Source of the DNA: Sclerodactyla briareus
Lineage: Eukaryota > Echinodermata > Holothuroidea > Dendrochirotida > Sclerodactylidae
Length of the DNA stretch: 64,000 bases
Reading direction: 5' to 3'
NCBI GenBank assembly: GCA_026419785.1
Contig: JAODTK010001865.1
Coordinates: forward strand, 310,001-374,000
Shown: one piece after another, positions 1 through 11,844 of the stretch
Layout of the letters: each line of letters begins with the position of its first letter
How positions within the stretch are numbered: position 1 is the first letter of the stretch
Translations under genes and position numbers: made by a program
Notes under the pieces: model-generated
What the model saw: the letters and a program-made list of their open reading frames with translations, nothing else
Database searches by the model: none
Told to the model about the DNA's origin: nothing

Positions 1-2608
1 AGGCAACTAATGAACATGCTGTTTTTTAATTGTTGCTTGTTTCAATTAAGCCCTCAACCAACAAGCTCGTTTTCATAATTGTGGTGTCTGCCGGTGGTCA
101 CGTTTAAATACGACAATTCCTTTCAATTGCGAAATTACCCTGCTGGAATAACTAGTTCGCGGGTATCACTGAAAGTACTACACTCAGAATTGTTCACGCA
201 TTGCAGAATGACAAAATATGAGTTTGTTATACCAATAAACGAAATTACAAGCCAACACCCCCGCCATAACCGTGCTGTTGTCTTTTATAAGGTACAAATC
301 GAGCACCCTCGTGGGACGGCCAGCAGATTTACTGGCTGTTGGGCGCCACAATCTGCTAAACTGTAATTGACGCGGTCTTTATTTGTCCTTCCAATTGATG
401 CGAGTCAGCTAGGGAAACAATCCGATATCATTTGTAAATAATTTACGCTTGGCGGCTGGTGGACTTGGGACATTTTGGTGAAAGTAGACTTGAACGTGGT
501 TAAATGCATCATATTTGGTGTGTATGCCCGCTCCGGAACCGCCGATTCTAGTCGACTGCTTTCACTTTTTCCTTCAAATTTAAAAAAATGCTTAACACTA
601 TTCACTATAATAAGAAATCACGCATCTCCGTTATATTCCATAGTTTTATTATGTAGCCTACACTACTTTCAAATGATTTATTGACTGCATGGGACTGCGA
701 TTTTTCGGGACCGGAAAATAAATTACAGTGCATTGTACTGGTCAAATATTCATTTGTAAATTGTACAACCATTACGATGGCGTTTGAACAAACAGCAAAG
801 TAACACAAGTAATTAAACCTTAATGATTTTTTTTTTCACAATGTTTTAGGGAATCGCGCAAAAGCGTTTGTCCATTTGTCCATTTCACACACGTTTTCAA
901 AAATATATAAATTATAAATTCGGGGGTTGATTAATAGAAATAACCCCCCATTGCAAAATCGTTTTCTCCCAGGTGAATCCGTTCATTGATTTTTGTTTCA
1001 TAGTTGGCAATTTGGCGCAATAAATGGGGGACTTCGGCGGCGGGGTACTTAAGGGTTGATTTTTTTCAGGGTTTTTTTTGCGCCATGCGTATGGTGCTTG
1101 CAGTGAGCTAGTCGTCCTCCAATCTATCCAAGAAATAACATTAGCAATAACTATCATTAGAAATTCAGACGTCTGTGGGCACTCTGAAAATATGTTCAGG
1201 AATCAAACATTACCTTGCCCCCCCCATTCAAACCCCTTGTTTGTAGCACAGTAATTATTTATAACACGCAGTATATAGTATAGTCGAAATATGTATATAC
1301 TAAGTCATCGAATAAACGTACGTTTAGGAATGTTTTAAACAATATTGTTCTGGAATTTCAAATAATTGTTTAACACATGCCATAAATGAATTTATTGTTT
1401 GTTATAACATAGACCTTATGAGTCATGTTCATCGCAATATTTATGTAATAAGCAATAGAATGACAGGTTCAAAATGTGAGAAAAATGCGGGAGAAATCTA
1501 AAAGCTTTAACTTATATTACATCGACATTTCATAACAGAAATATGGACACGAAAGTATCGGCAGAATACCCTATCAAAAACAAGATCCATATCCATCACG
1601 GTATTTTTTAGAGCATATTTATTATTCTTTTTAGATATTTTGGGGAAATTCATCCCTGAACTGAGAAAAAATACACTGCAGACCCAATCATGGAGAACGA
1701 CAACAAATTCAAATTTGATCATGTGAATTAGTGTGGAAATCAAGACGTTAAGTCTTGTAGCATATAATTCAGACAACTGGATTAAATGGCTATCAAATTT
1801 GCGCTACAGTATGTGGTTGGAAGTTTATTGGAATTTAGTTGTGTCTTTTTGGGGCAATACATAAGGTGTTGTGATGAACAGACGAACGGTTCTACTTTTC
1901 CAAATATTTTTGTAACGATAATGAAAAAATTATCGATTATGAACATTTCTTAGTGACATCTCGTAAAATTATATCGATATTATTATTGTCTATATGTGGG
2001 AGTTTCTATCAAAGTCGAATTACGGTACTATATGGTTATCGCATTTTCATTTCTTGAATTATCTATAACAAGTCAACACTAACGAAAAATATGAAACATA
2101 ACAGCGTCACGTACGTGTAATATTGTTTTTTGGTATAAATACTAATGACTTTACGTAGCTTATCACTATATACTATTTATGCTAATATTCTTACAAAATA
2201 ATAATAGTAATGTAGCCGTCTACCTTTAATCGAGAACGGGATATGGAAAATCGATATAGCCCATTTTATTTATTTATTTTATTGAATTTAACAAGTTTAG
2301 TAGCCCATCTGTGATATTAGACGCAAATGAAAAAAGGTAATGAACACATTTTACCTGCCTAATATTTTTATGAGATCATCCGGAGTTAAGAATTAGCAGT
2401 TTTTTTTTAAGGGGGTAGAAAAGTCTATATGCAATTTTCCCACCTAACTGCACCCATAGGCTATCAGTATATTGACTGCTATTGACAACTGAATAAATGT
2501 TTTCAGTTGTCTTCCTAACTCCGCATTGATTTTGGGGACACCAACATTGAAAGGGTAATGGGTTTGGGCTTATATTTAAAGACATAGGGAACGGAGGGAA
2601 ATACTTAC
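1..2608. other. Non-coding AT-rich stretch
   Basis: I see no supported gene here. Open frames are short, low in complexity and lack family motifs. The right end would be intron of the minus-strand gene whose exon ends at 2609. No clear terminal inverted repeats or tandem arrays were seen. Confidence 0.5.
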
Positions 2609-3182
2609 TTTCCGTGGGATGATGTATTTTAGGTAACTCATGGAAACCCATTCGGCGTCCATGTATACGTCTGAGTGGTCGAGGTTTTGTTTGTTTCGTA
2701 GGGCGGTGGCGGACTCGGCGTGTCCGTGACTACGTCACCCCCGCCAGAATTGGTCATACTCGTTGGCAAGGATCCCGCAACGGTCAAGCTCGGCGAAGCT
2801 TTCGGGGAAGTCTTGGATGCCACCGAGGGTGAGACGGGTAGCCGATCTTCTGTGGGGTAAGCCTCCTTGGGATGGAGGCTTTGTGGGGAGAGCTGCCGGT
2901 GCCGGGTGACGGGGTGGTGGGGTGGAATGGAAACTGGGGGATGAGTGATGCGAGGACCGTCTCGGTGAGACGGTGACAGATAGAATCGAGTCCATGCAGA
3001 ATGGCCTGGTAACCGCGGGATGGAGTCGGTGGAGACTGTCGCATGTTGCCGGTAGGGGCTTGCTCCTCCGCGCACGCCGGGCTCGAGGTTACCATGGTAC
3101 CAGTAAGGCACGAGGTCTGCGACTTGACGGAGGAAGCTGATGAGGTACCGGTACTGCTCACGGGAAGTGAGCCTCCAGACAT
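2609..3182 (-). CDS. GC-rich coding exon of an unrecognised protein, frame-broken
   Basis: I do not recognise the family. The stretch is clearly GC-richer than its AT-rich surroundings. Protein-like sequence runs along it on the minus strand but changes frame. The 5' part reads YRYLISFLRQVADLVPYW in one frame. A second frame carries GYQAILHGLDSICHRL. A third carries DFPESFAELDRC, then one TGA, then HSDVYMDAEWVSMSYL and YIIPRK. That last run goes straight into a strong donor (GTAAGTATTT, 2608 downward). An ATG at 3182-3180 (MSGGSLP) is a possible start, since a CpG-rich promoter-like region lies 500-800 bases upstream. The ATG frame and the YRYLISF frame differ, so at least two frame changes and one stop are needed to read the exon. 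Either the exon is a pseudogene or the assembly has indel errors. The middle is Pro/Ser/Thr-rich. No domain can be assigned. Confidence 0.5.
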
Positions 3183-3689
3183 TATCAAAACAGTTTCACC
3201 CCTCCCCTGGTCGAAATGCCTTCTCAGTCACAGAAAACCAGGCAGGATAAAGCAATAAAACTAACGATTTATTCCGACATTCCAGTGGATAGGCGTGAAA
3301 CTAAAACCGCTCACACAATAGAACAAACCTGACAAACAAAATGTCAATGGCCTAAAACTTTCAAATTTTAGTGACGAAGCCCTCTCAGAAGTTAATCTCG
3401 CGTCCTCAGTCGAAAGTCATTCTGGCGATAAAAGTTACCAAATAGTCGAAAAGAAACATCGAAATAAACAGTTCTAATGACGAACGGGTGTCACGCTTTT
3501 TGAGAACAATATTTCGATAACAGTAACAAAGTTCTGTTGGTCCTTAATAATAACTTTGAAACAGAAAAGTAAAAGCATGAATAGCGACGAATCTTCTCCG
3601 TGGTTGCTCTTCCAGTCCTACCTAAGCTGTCAGAATGAAATGGTCGATGAAAACGGCTACTTTAACAAATATAACAAGTTATCCGTTTA

Positions 3690-3985
3690 ATTTGTTGTTG
3701 GAGCGCTAGTCAAGCGAGTCGCGAGGCTGTTAAACTGCGCACATTGCTGACAGTATCGACGTTCATGTTAAGGAATTACGTGCATGATATGATATTAACG
3801 ACGACGTATCCGAGCAGGGCGAATCAAAAGTCAGCTCTCGTTCGACAGCGGCGCTAAATAACGAAACAGCAGCGCGATGGGCGAAGGCCAATACCCGCTT
3901 CTGAACGGCGTGTGGTGTTTTCACGAACTAAAGGGGCGGAGCCAAGAACCTCGCGATCGCCGGGCCCGGGCAGGGTGAGCAAACC
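3690..3985. promoter_or_regulatory. CpG-rich promoter-like region
   Basis: CpG dinucleotides are dense here in an otherwise CpG-poor, AT-rich setting, and a GC box (GGGGCGGAGCC) lies at about 3933. It is 500-800 bases upstream of the possible ATG of the minus-strand exon at 2609-3182, so it may be that gene's promoter and 5' untranslated exon. A possible plus-strand donor (GTGAGC, about 3975) means a divergent transcript is also possible. No TATA box was convincingly placed. The assignment is inference from composition and position. Confidence 0.4.
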
Positions 3986-3989
3986 GTTG

Positions 3990-5765
3990 GCAATTCAAAT
4001 ATAATTAGGCTTTTGTGGGAATGGCGTTCGTTATCCTATTTTAATAGAGTGGCGGTTCCTGGCTGTAATTATTACTTTTTTATATCGACCATTGTATGGA
4101 GGTTACGCCAGGGTATTCGGGGTTGTAAGTTAATTATGGCCATTCATTAGGAAGCATTCACCAGGCACAGTGTTCAATGAGATGATCAACGTATGGTATT
4201 GTCGATACGGAGTGGTAGAGTGCGGGTTCGTTTGCTTATGCCGTCCTTGACTGGTGGGGCCCAATAAGTCCTCCGTGAGTCTCGATTTAATGGCTTCGTC
4301 CAAAATTCTAATCAGGACTCATGTGGGCCCTAATTGTTCGATCAATGAGCGTCTAGGGGGCCCCTTGACAATAGGTTTCCACTTGAACTGTTAAACACGG
4401 GCTTGTTCGATCAATGTAATCCTGTCTCCTCATTTGAGGGGTGTTCAAATCCCATTATAAGTGTTCCTTAGAGGTCCCGGCACGTCAAGGAAGAGGTCGG
4501 CTCCGGCGTTCTGGTCAGTAATTGACTCATCAGCTGAGCCCTGGCTGGCTTCAGAAATGGGCGTGTAGCTAGTCACGAATTCATTAGACCACTATGGTTC
4601 AGGCAAACTGATAAATGGCCTGTTGGTTATAGGCTACATCGTATGCGGAATTTTATTCTATTCGATCAATAGGCCGAGGGTACATTTTGTGGTTATAACA
4701 GGAGTCACCTGATGACATCCCTTGTAGAATAAAAAATACAAAGTAATAATCCTGATAATGTGTCTTTAATCAACGCCTATTCATCCCTCGTTAGGGAGGC
4801 TTCTTAGAAGTCCGACGTAGCGATTCCTAACTTGGTTAAGACTATCGAGCGTGATAGAAATATTTTACTGTAGGCATGAAATACTCATTCATAATTAATT
4901 TTGGAATTCATTGCAGAAATTCCGTGATCTCTGGGCCTATGGTTAAGTTGAACGTCGTGTCAACTCACCCATAGATAGGATAGCCAGGTCTATAAGTTTG
5001 GCTTCAAAGGGATCGTCGTGGAGTAAAATAACTTCCCTGTGATGTATATAACAGTATGGACCGGGTTAGCATGCAGGTTAGGCCCAGAAGTCCTGGAAGA
5101 CTTGAAAGCGTGATTCCTTTTTCATGATGATTCTGGGCTAGGGTAAAACAAATTCTGCCATTTTCAGTCATGTGACATTCATGGAGAAACACCCCATAAC
5201 GTGTATCTAACATCATTAATGAATCGTTCGATTCACTCTGAAGAGTGAAACGGAAACTACTGAACCTCTGAACAAACACCGGTAATGTCCTTGGTTTCGA
5301 ACACGTTCAGCAAATTCCTAGATATCTATGTAGTTTTTGTTCGTTCAACGCAGCCACGCTGCATGCTCTGTGAATCTCGATTCATACTTAAAAGAGAGGC
5401 AACTTTGTGAAGAGCAGCCTATTATTAGAGTGATCATACGGTAATTATTAGATGGGCATTTCACTCGCAATTTGAAGTTTCCAATTTCAATTTTTGAGGG
5501 ATTCAATTGTTGTAAAAAATTCTATGGAGATATTGGACTATACCCTTGCAGCCCTGTCAGATTCCGCATTTTTTTTTTTAATTTTATTCAGACTTTTGAA
5601 AGGGTAAAAACCGGTTAGCCAGCATCACTCCAAACCTGCGTGGCGTTCAACAGGAGGTTGGTATCATGACTGGTAATATAACTAAATCGCCTTTTCATTT
5701 AATTGGTGCTATGAGCGCTTACATGCAACTGTATCCCGGTCATATATGGAAACCAGACCAGCACT
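3990..5765. other. Non-coding stretch with a short repeated motif
   Basis: No gene is supported. The 12-mer GTTCGATCAATG occurs twice (about 4337 and 4409), with a related copy at about 4658, suggesting an old local duplication. Nothing else is recognised. Confidence 0.4.
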
Positions 5766-5829
5766 CCGATAATGTCAGAAAATATCCCCCCCCCCCCACC
5801 ACTATCGTTAAGACGTTGAATGAGCGTCA

Positions 5830-5985
5830 CCGCCCTCTCAAAAGTGGGGGGGGGGGATATGGCCACATTTTCTAAATTTACTGTGTGAATATGTTAAAGT
5901 CAATGGGAGCATTGTCAAAAAGTGGGGGGGGGGGACGTGTCCCCCCCGTCCCCCCATCTGTTACGGCCCCTCATGATATATTGTC
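5830..5985 (+). repeat. Short poly-G repeat, family B, copy 1
   Basis: A core containing TGTGTGAA and AAAGTCAATGGGAGCA is flanked on both sides by AGTGGGGG-type poly-G runs. The same core recurs at 27033-27150 and, reversed, at 55117-55220. This copy ends in a C-rich stretch followed by CATCTGTTACGGCCCCTC. It is a non-coding dispersed repeat, probably a short non-autonomous element. The ends are not mapped exactly. Confidence 0.55.
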
Positions 5986-5989
5986 ATAG

Positions 5990-8900
5990 TTCAGTCACAA
6001 TTTAAGACGTGGATGTTCTCGAGGTTTTTAGGACGGTCTGTTTGTATACAGCGCATTAGATAACTGCTGTTGACAGTGCCGCTTCATCAAGTTGATATAT
6101 TCTATATTCTATTATGAACTCTATCCCATCGTGGAAGGATATCAATCTGATATGGTCGACTGGTCAACTGGTCAACAGGTCAAGGGGCGTGTTACGGGTG
6201 TGACGCCTAGCGAACAACGATCGAGAGGGCGCCCCAGCACTCCCTTCTACCCGATCACGCCCCACTAATTCCCGACTGGAATGCTCGGAAAACAAGGAAG
6301 AGTAAGCATACATCGACACGCGGGTGAACAGAGCGGAAGTGTGACCAGACTGCTCTTAAGACAAAGGAATAATAATATTATATGGACCTATTAATCGGCC
6401 GATTTATTTCTATAGAACGCTTTCTGCCAAATGCTCTGCGTGGTCCAATAACAATAACGGAAGGTAATATCGCGACAACACTCGCCTGGCATCTTACATG
6501 CGCAGGGCTAGGGTGTGCTCGGGTTTCGACACTTTATAGGGCCTACCCCCATTTATTGATGTGCTGTTAAACTTATACCATGTATCACCCCACAGTCCCC
6601 ACGACACATGCCCTATAATCTGTAGGGCGTAGCTGGGGAGATGTGTCATGCACATGCAAGGATACAACACATGTCGTTTTTCATCAGTTCAGTGATGATG
6701 GCTGTGAAACATGTTTGACGACACCGGGATACAGTATAATACATTAAGTGTTCCCTTTAATTCCCGCGTACATAAATGAGAGATACTGCGTGTCTATATA
6801 TAGCCGCAGATCAGTTCGAATAGGGGATGAAGAAAACTTGAAAATCCCGCATTTTAAAGAGTCACAAACATTTAACAGCAGATCCCTAAGTTCTAATTGG
6901 GGACCTGAACGGAACTTGGTCATATACACTTCGATACGATTGCCAACGCAGAGCCGCTTACTCAGTGTATGCTGCCTTCACAGCATATGTGCAGATAGTA
7001 GCCTGGTAGCCGTCATTTTGAATCAACTCGACAGATGCTGTGCAGTCCACTCTAATAAAAAAACAGAGTTTAGGGATCAAACACACTTTTCTGAGAACCA
7101 TTTTGTTATCGATTTTGAAGCGCGTCCATATTCTATGCTATAGTTCGTGTAACTTGGCAGTTCAGCTGTGCCCGCGGTCGCATGTTCAACATCATGTTAA
7201 ACTAACACACTTTGAAAGATGATAACTATTCATCGATCGGACGAAATAGGCTGTAATAATAACGCATTTGACTAAACAGAAAAGTAGTTGACGTTTCCGA
7301 CACATTCTCTGAACAGTTACGAACGACTGTACCAGAGCCGTGAGCTCATTCACTCTTACAGACGATGTTTGTAGCATTACATTGGTGGATTTAGGAGTTA
7401 GGTTGATAAGCACTTGTCGAAAAGTTTAGTGTTTACGATTGTCAAATTATGTAGTCTATTTGATAAAGGCGTCGAACTCACAAACCATTGGTCGTGATTC
7501 AGGTCCATGATATGAACGACTACTAGCCTACCCCCATTCAAATCTTCAGTCGTCACAGGGGCGTACCCAAGGGGGGGGGGGGGGGGGTCAGAACCCCATG
7601 ACCAAGTGATCAATAAAATTTTAACACAACCTTTTTTTTTGCAGTTCAGTAGAAGTTCGCAGCTGTTATTTTCTCAATTCGATTAAACGGCAAACCGGAT
7701 CCAGCGACTTTCTATGTATACGCTACAATTTCGTAAGAGACCGATATTTGCGATCTCATAGATTGCCATAAAATGCCAGAAGAATCCAACCAGTGACAAT
7801 TTTATTACGGGTATTTCTGGAACATTCACTCCAATCATAGAAATCGAATAGTCAATCTATGAAGTTTCTTTCTCTCACGCCGATCAAGTTGGTTTACGCT
7901 ATATAGTGTGACATCATTTGCAAGGTTTTGACGAGATGCACTCTTGGTGCCCTATTTTGGTATTGCTCAATCTGTGGTGTGAGTGTGAATAATTTGAGAA
8001 AGAACCGCCTTTTGCCATTGGGTTAATTGTTTACTCATTTTACAGAAATTATTCAATGAACTTGGCACGTAATGGGTTTGCGACACAGGATTGGACAATC
8101 GCTATGCGGGAACAATTATGGTGATTCAAACCCGATTACCCAAAATTTTTTCATGGTTGAGATAGGCTTTTCAGAACGCATGGTATAGTAGCTAGGGTCG
8201 TGAACAGTTTTATTTCACAAGTCTTACACACAGAACGCCTAACAATATTAGTCCGGAGGGGGGTGAAGCCTAGGCTATTTGGTTAAGCCCAAACAATATG
8301 TCACTATTTGTCACCATATTCTAAAGCCGCAGACGCCAGCGGTGTTAAGAAGGCGCCAACCATCGGGTGCAATCAGCTTTATGCCCCGCATGAATGCGAG
8401 TTTCCAAATAGGCTATCTTCCGAACAGACTTGTGTACTCCCCATACTATCTACGTCTACTTTTGGATTACCCACTCAGTCAGTTGCTTTGTGCGCTTGGT
8501 TGGACGGGTAGCATTGCAGTGTTAATAAGTCCGTATGTGCTATGTAACAAAGATAATATCGTCACGACCATGCGCGACCTCCGATTGTAACTGTTACAAA
8601 TTCGTACGCGGCGGGACGTCCGCGTGCCGTGGCGGACATTCAACTAGTCGGATCAATTTACGGGAATTGTATCCGACGAACTTATTGCGTGAAACAAGAG
8701 GAACGGCAAATACGACTGTACCGATTCTACGACAAGATGTTATACCATACGTCCCGCAGTGCCTTAATCACTTGAAGCCTTTGTACACCGAACAACATGC
8801 GACCTGGGAGAGATAGGGCTATGCGTATATTGTATCGAGGTCAATAGGATATGATATATAGGCCAAAAACATTCACCTATTAAGGTTCGAATTGATATAA

Positions 8901-9540
8901 ATATTTCGGTTATGGAAAGAGACATAAAACCGGATTTTTTTCTTATGTGCCCTCGTCTGCCAGCGTCCTTGAAGAAACGATTTTAGCTTCAATTGACAGA
9001 AGGAATTATGCTGGGCCCTATCTGAACTGAGAGCATATCGATCTTGTTTCAACAAGCGCTTATATATCCTTCTGTTGGAGTTGAATGCATGGTAAATGTT
9101 CTGTCTCGAACTAACGTAAGGCAATTTCTCGTCTGTTTGGTGTTTGGCTAAGTAGCGGTGATGACTGTACAGATTGTTACCACTTCAATGAAACCCCACT
9201 TCATCATCCTGCTGCAAACATGAATATTATTGAAATAGGCCCAACACTAGTGTCCATTTATAGCGTGATAGGAAGACCCACAATAAAAAAAACAATTGAT
9301 TAAAGGGTCGTGCTGACCAATTAACAGTCTTGTGATTCGGGTCCAAGAGATGTCTTTGGGGAGCACGCGCGTTATTCCTTTTATTCTTGCATGTTTACCT
9401 CGAGAGGTATACCATTCGCCTTGTTTGTAGGAGGCCATATGAGCATTGCATATTAAATAGTCCTCGCGTCTTCGGATTGTTTTTCTTTGCTTTGGTCTCG
9501 TTCTGAAGGTTTCCAATGGACTAAATACAGTTGCTTGCGT
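5990..9540. other. Non-coding stretch
   Basis: No supported gene. Open frames at 6748-7143 and 8279-8590 show no family motif and no convincing splice context. One imperfect hairpin lies at about 6602-6647 (GACACAT ... ATGTGTC). A poly-G repeat lies at 7555-7665 and is listed separately. Confidence 0.4.
7555..7665 (+). repeat. Poly-G repeat, family A, fragment
   Basis: GGGCGTACCCAAGGGGG is followed by a poly-G run, then CCCCATGACCAAGTGATCA, a T-rich run and TGCAGTTCAGTA. The same order is seen in the more complete member at 45445-45731. This is a fragment or internally deleted copy. Confidence 0.5.
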
Positions 9541-9555
9541 CCTTCGAATCTCGTA

Positions 9556-9663
9556 TTACCGTATATACCAGGTAGAGTCGGACAAAAACCAAGGTAGTTC
9601 GTGACTGCGACACATACATGTTGAAAGCATGACGGTTGTGTTTACTCTACCTGGTAATACCTC
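9556..9663. repeat. Small foldback repeat
   Basis: CCAGGTAGAGT at 9568-9578 is mirrored by ACTCTACCTGG at 9644-9654. The similarity extends outward (TTACC ... GGTAA) and slightly inward. The whole unit is about 100 bases and has no coding content. It resembles a minimal MITE or a hairpin. No target-site duplication was identified. Confidence 0.45.
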
Positions 9664-10419
9664 AAGTCAGACTTCGAAAGAACGCACTAATTTCTCATGG
9701 TCCCCCCCCACCATTGCCTCTAGAAATTCGATTCGACTGCGTGAAATCATATATATATAGCCGAATCGTAAAACCATTTTGTTAGCCGTGGGTGAATAGG
9801 CGCGGCAGGCTGTCAAGATCGGAATATACAAACTAGTTCCAAACGGATCATCGGACTAAACCCAATTGTATGAGGTGACTATGTTTTCGTATTTGACGTT
9901 TGAGTGACCATCAACACTTCAGTCACTTATTAGATACAATATTGATGATAGTTTTCATTTAGATACAGCAAATTTTGTTTTTGGGGACCTTCGAAATACC
10001 TTTAACATTTTATACCTAATGTTCAACACTCGTACAAGATAATTTTTTTCTGTACTTCTTACTTACTTCCATCACATTTGAAATTCGCATAATCTACGTG
10101 ATTCAGCTGTAGTGAAATTTACCCACCAGTAATGATTCAACCACCACCGATATTCCTGGTTTACTTGCTAGTCTGCACTACTTTATATACCGATATGAAC
10201 GATTATAATTATATATATAAGGAAAAAACAGACGTTCATTTCCATACGATTTCAGTTTACCGTGTTTGGGGCATTTGAAGTTTTGTGATGCATGTGTATT
10301 ACTTTATTCTATTATATTCTGGCATACTTACTTGGTTTTCTTTTGGAAAGAAATTTTTATTTGAGTTCTACGGGTTCAGAAAGCCTTTAAGACTCATTCA
10401 GAACCCCTGCCGTATTGTC

Positions 10420-10810
10420 CGAGGATGCACGAGCATTGGCGATGATGAACGCAGCACTTCTCTTTCCCGACGAGTTATCAGATTATATAGAAGCAGTGGT
10501 GTAACCATTCCCAAGCTTTCTCCCTCACGAGCCCCGCCATTTTACGTCTACTCCGAGAGGACGATCAGTGGAACTCCCGGATCAGTGGCACTGCTTAACC
10601 ACTGACTTAGACTTATTGGTCAAATACCCGAAACAAACCCCAGTCACCCCAGACAATCGCTGCAATCACAGCGAAACCCTAAACGACTACCACACCTCAC
10701 CATGCAGTGGGCCCTATGTAAAGGAAAATCGGTGACCAGCTGGAATTTGAACCCGGAATGTTGTTTTTTAGCTGCGGGTAAGCCGTCATACAAGTCATCA
10801 TGTCCTCCGT
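10420..10810 (-). mobile_element. tRNA-derived SINE, copy 1
   Basis: On the minus strand a tRNA-like head has a B-box-like CCGGGTTCAAATTCC (10756-10742) and a possible A-box region before it. The body, down to about 10430, is matched by a second copy at 53880-54335; for example GTGTAACCATTCCCAAGCTT here against GTGTAACCAATCCCAAC there, followed in both by CGATCAGT. Two diverged copies with the same tRNA-like head and body argue for a SINE. The exact ends are not defined. Confidence 0.5.
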
Positions 10811-11105
10811 CCCGTTCTTAGTTCGTCCGTTCGTTGGTCCGATCTGGCATTACGTCCATTCATCACTTCTAACCACACGCGATCAGGTTAAAAAATCAGG
10901 TAGTGAAGCATGCAACTGGCATGAGAGTTGCCATTTTGTTGGCGTTACTACCGGGAGCGTGAGTATTGATTGAATCCCATTAATTAACCCGAATAGTCCT
11001 TTCCCCTTCCTTCCCATAGGAGCTCTCGCTGAGGTAAATTTATTTACATTTGTACCCAACCTTCACACAAGTCTCTGTGTGAATATCTGTCATCACCTCT
11101 CATTA
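10765..11105 (+). repeat. Dispersed repeat with TCCGTTCG array, copy 1
   Basis: This stretch and 40655-41010 share the same order of motifs: GCTGCGGGTAAGC, CAAGTCATCATGTC, a TCCGTTCGTTCG-type run, a GATCAGGTT segment, GAAGCATGC and a TTTACATT segment. The left edge overlaps the tRNA-like head of the SINE at 10420-10810. It has no coding content. Confidence 0.55.
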
Positions 11106-11109
11106 TGTC

Positions 11110-11844
11110 CGGCTTGCTGCACCGACTGTTGCTTTGTGTGGAACTACCTCCATTGTGAAGGCATGGGGGGGGGGGGGGAATCCCGGCATCTTCAAGTGTG
11201 TTTGCCACTGTTCACATTGTGTTAGTTACTATTAGCAATAGTAGCCAAGTGTTTCGGGTGTTGAAGTCATTCAAGGTCAAAGTTAATGAAGGTAAATTAG
11301 ATGTGAACATTCAATAATGCGGAATGATGACGAGCATGCTGCATATTTGCCAGAGGAATTTTGCAGGCCCGCAGTTACCAAGACCCGTTTCGCCTTGTCT
11401 TGTTTGCAAGCGTCACTGAATGCCATAATCCCACAGTGGTCCTTGTTTTCCGAGGGCGGATTTAGTGAATAGTTATTCGTTTTAAGGCTGTTGCTTCATG
11501 AAATTAAGGGTTAAAGAGTCAATGAAAAATGATCGTTATTCTGGTTCTAGTCATATCTGGATCTTTTTTATAGAGCTTAGCAAGAGATGGTGCAGCGTTA
11601 TGTGGTTACTATGGCCTTGACTTGTTTTTCTAAGTTTGTGAGGTGCCTCGGCATAGTTCTTTGCCTTTTTCAGGTTGCTTGTGGTATGTGGATGGTCAAT
11701 GAAAATGGCCTTCCTGACTCTCCCTAAACTGAACAAATATTTTGGAAATTTCGTGTTCGGTAGGTTGTCACAATTCTACTCTGTTGACCTCATACGACTT
11801 TTGACCTTGCCCGAAATCATGTAAATCATGTACCCAAATCACAT
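11110..11844. other. Non-coding stretch
   Basis: No gene is supported. It includes a poly-G tract at about 11165-11178. The LINE fragment starts at its right edge. Confidence 0.4.

Noticed and set aside
3040-3115. SH2 domain from the WYHGNLEP string
   Set aside because: Only the first few residues resemble the start of an SH2 domain; the FLVR motif and following strands are absent.
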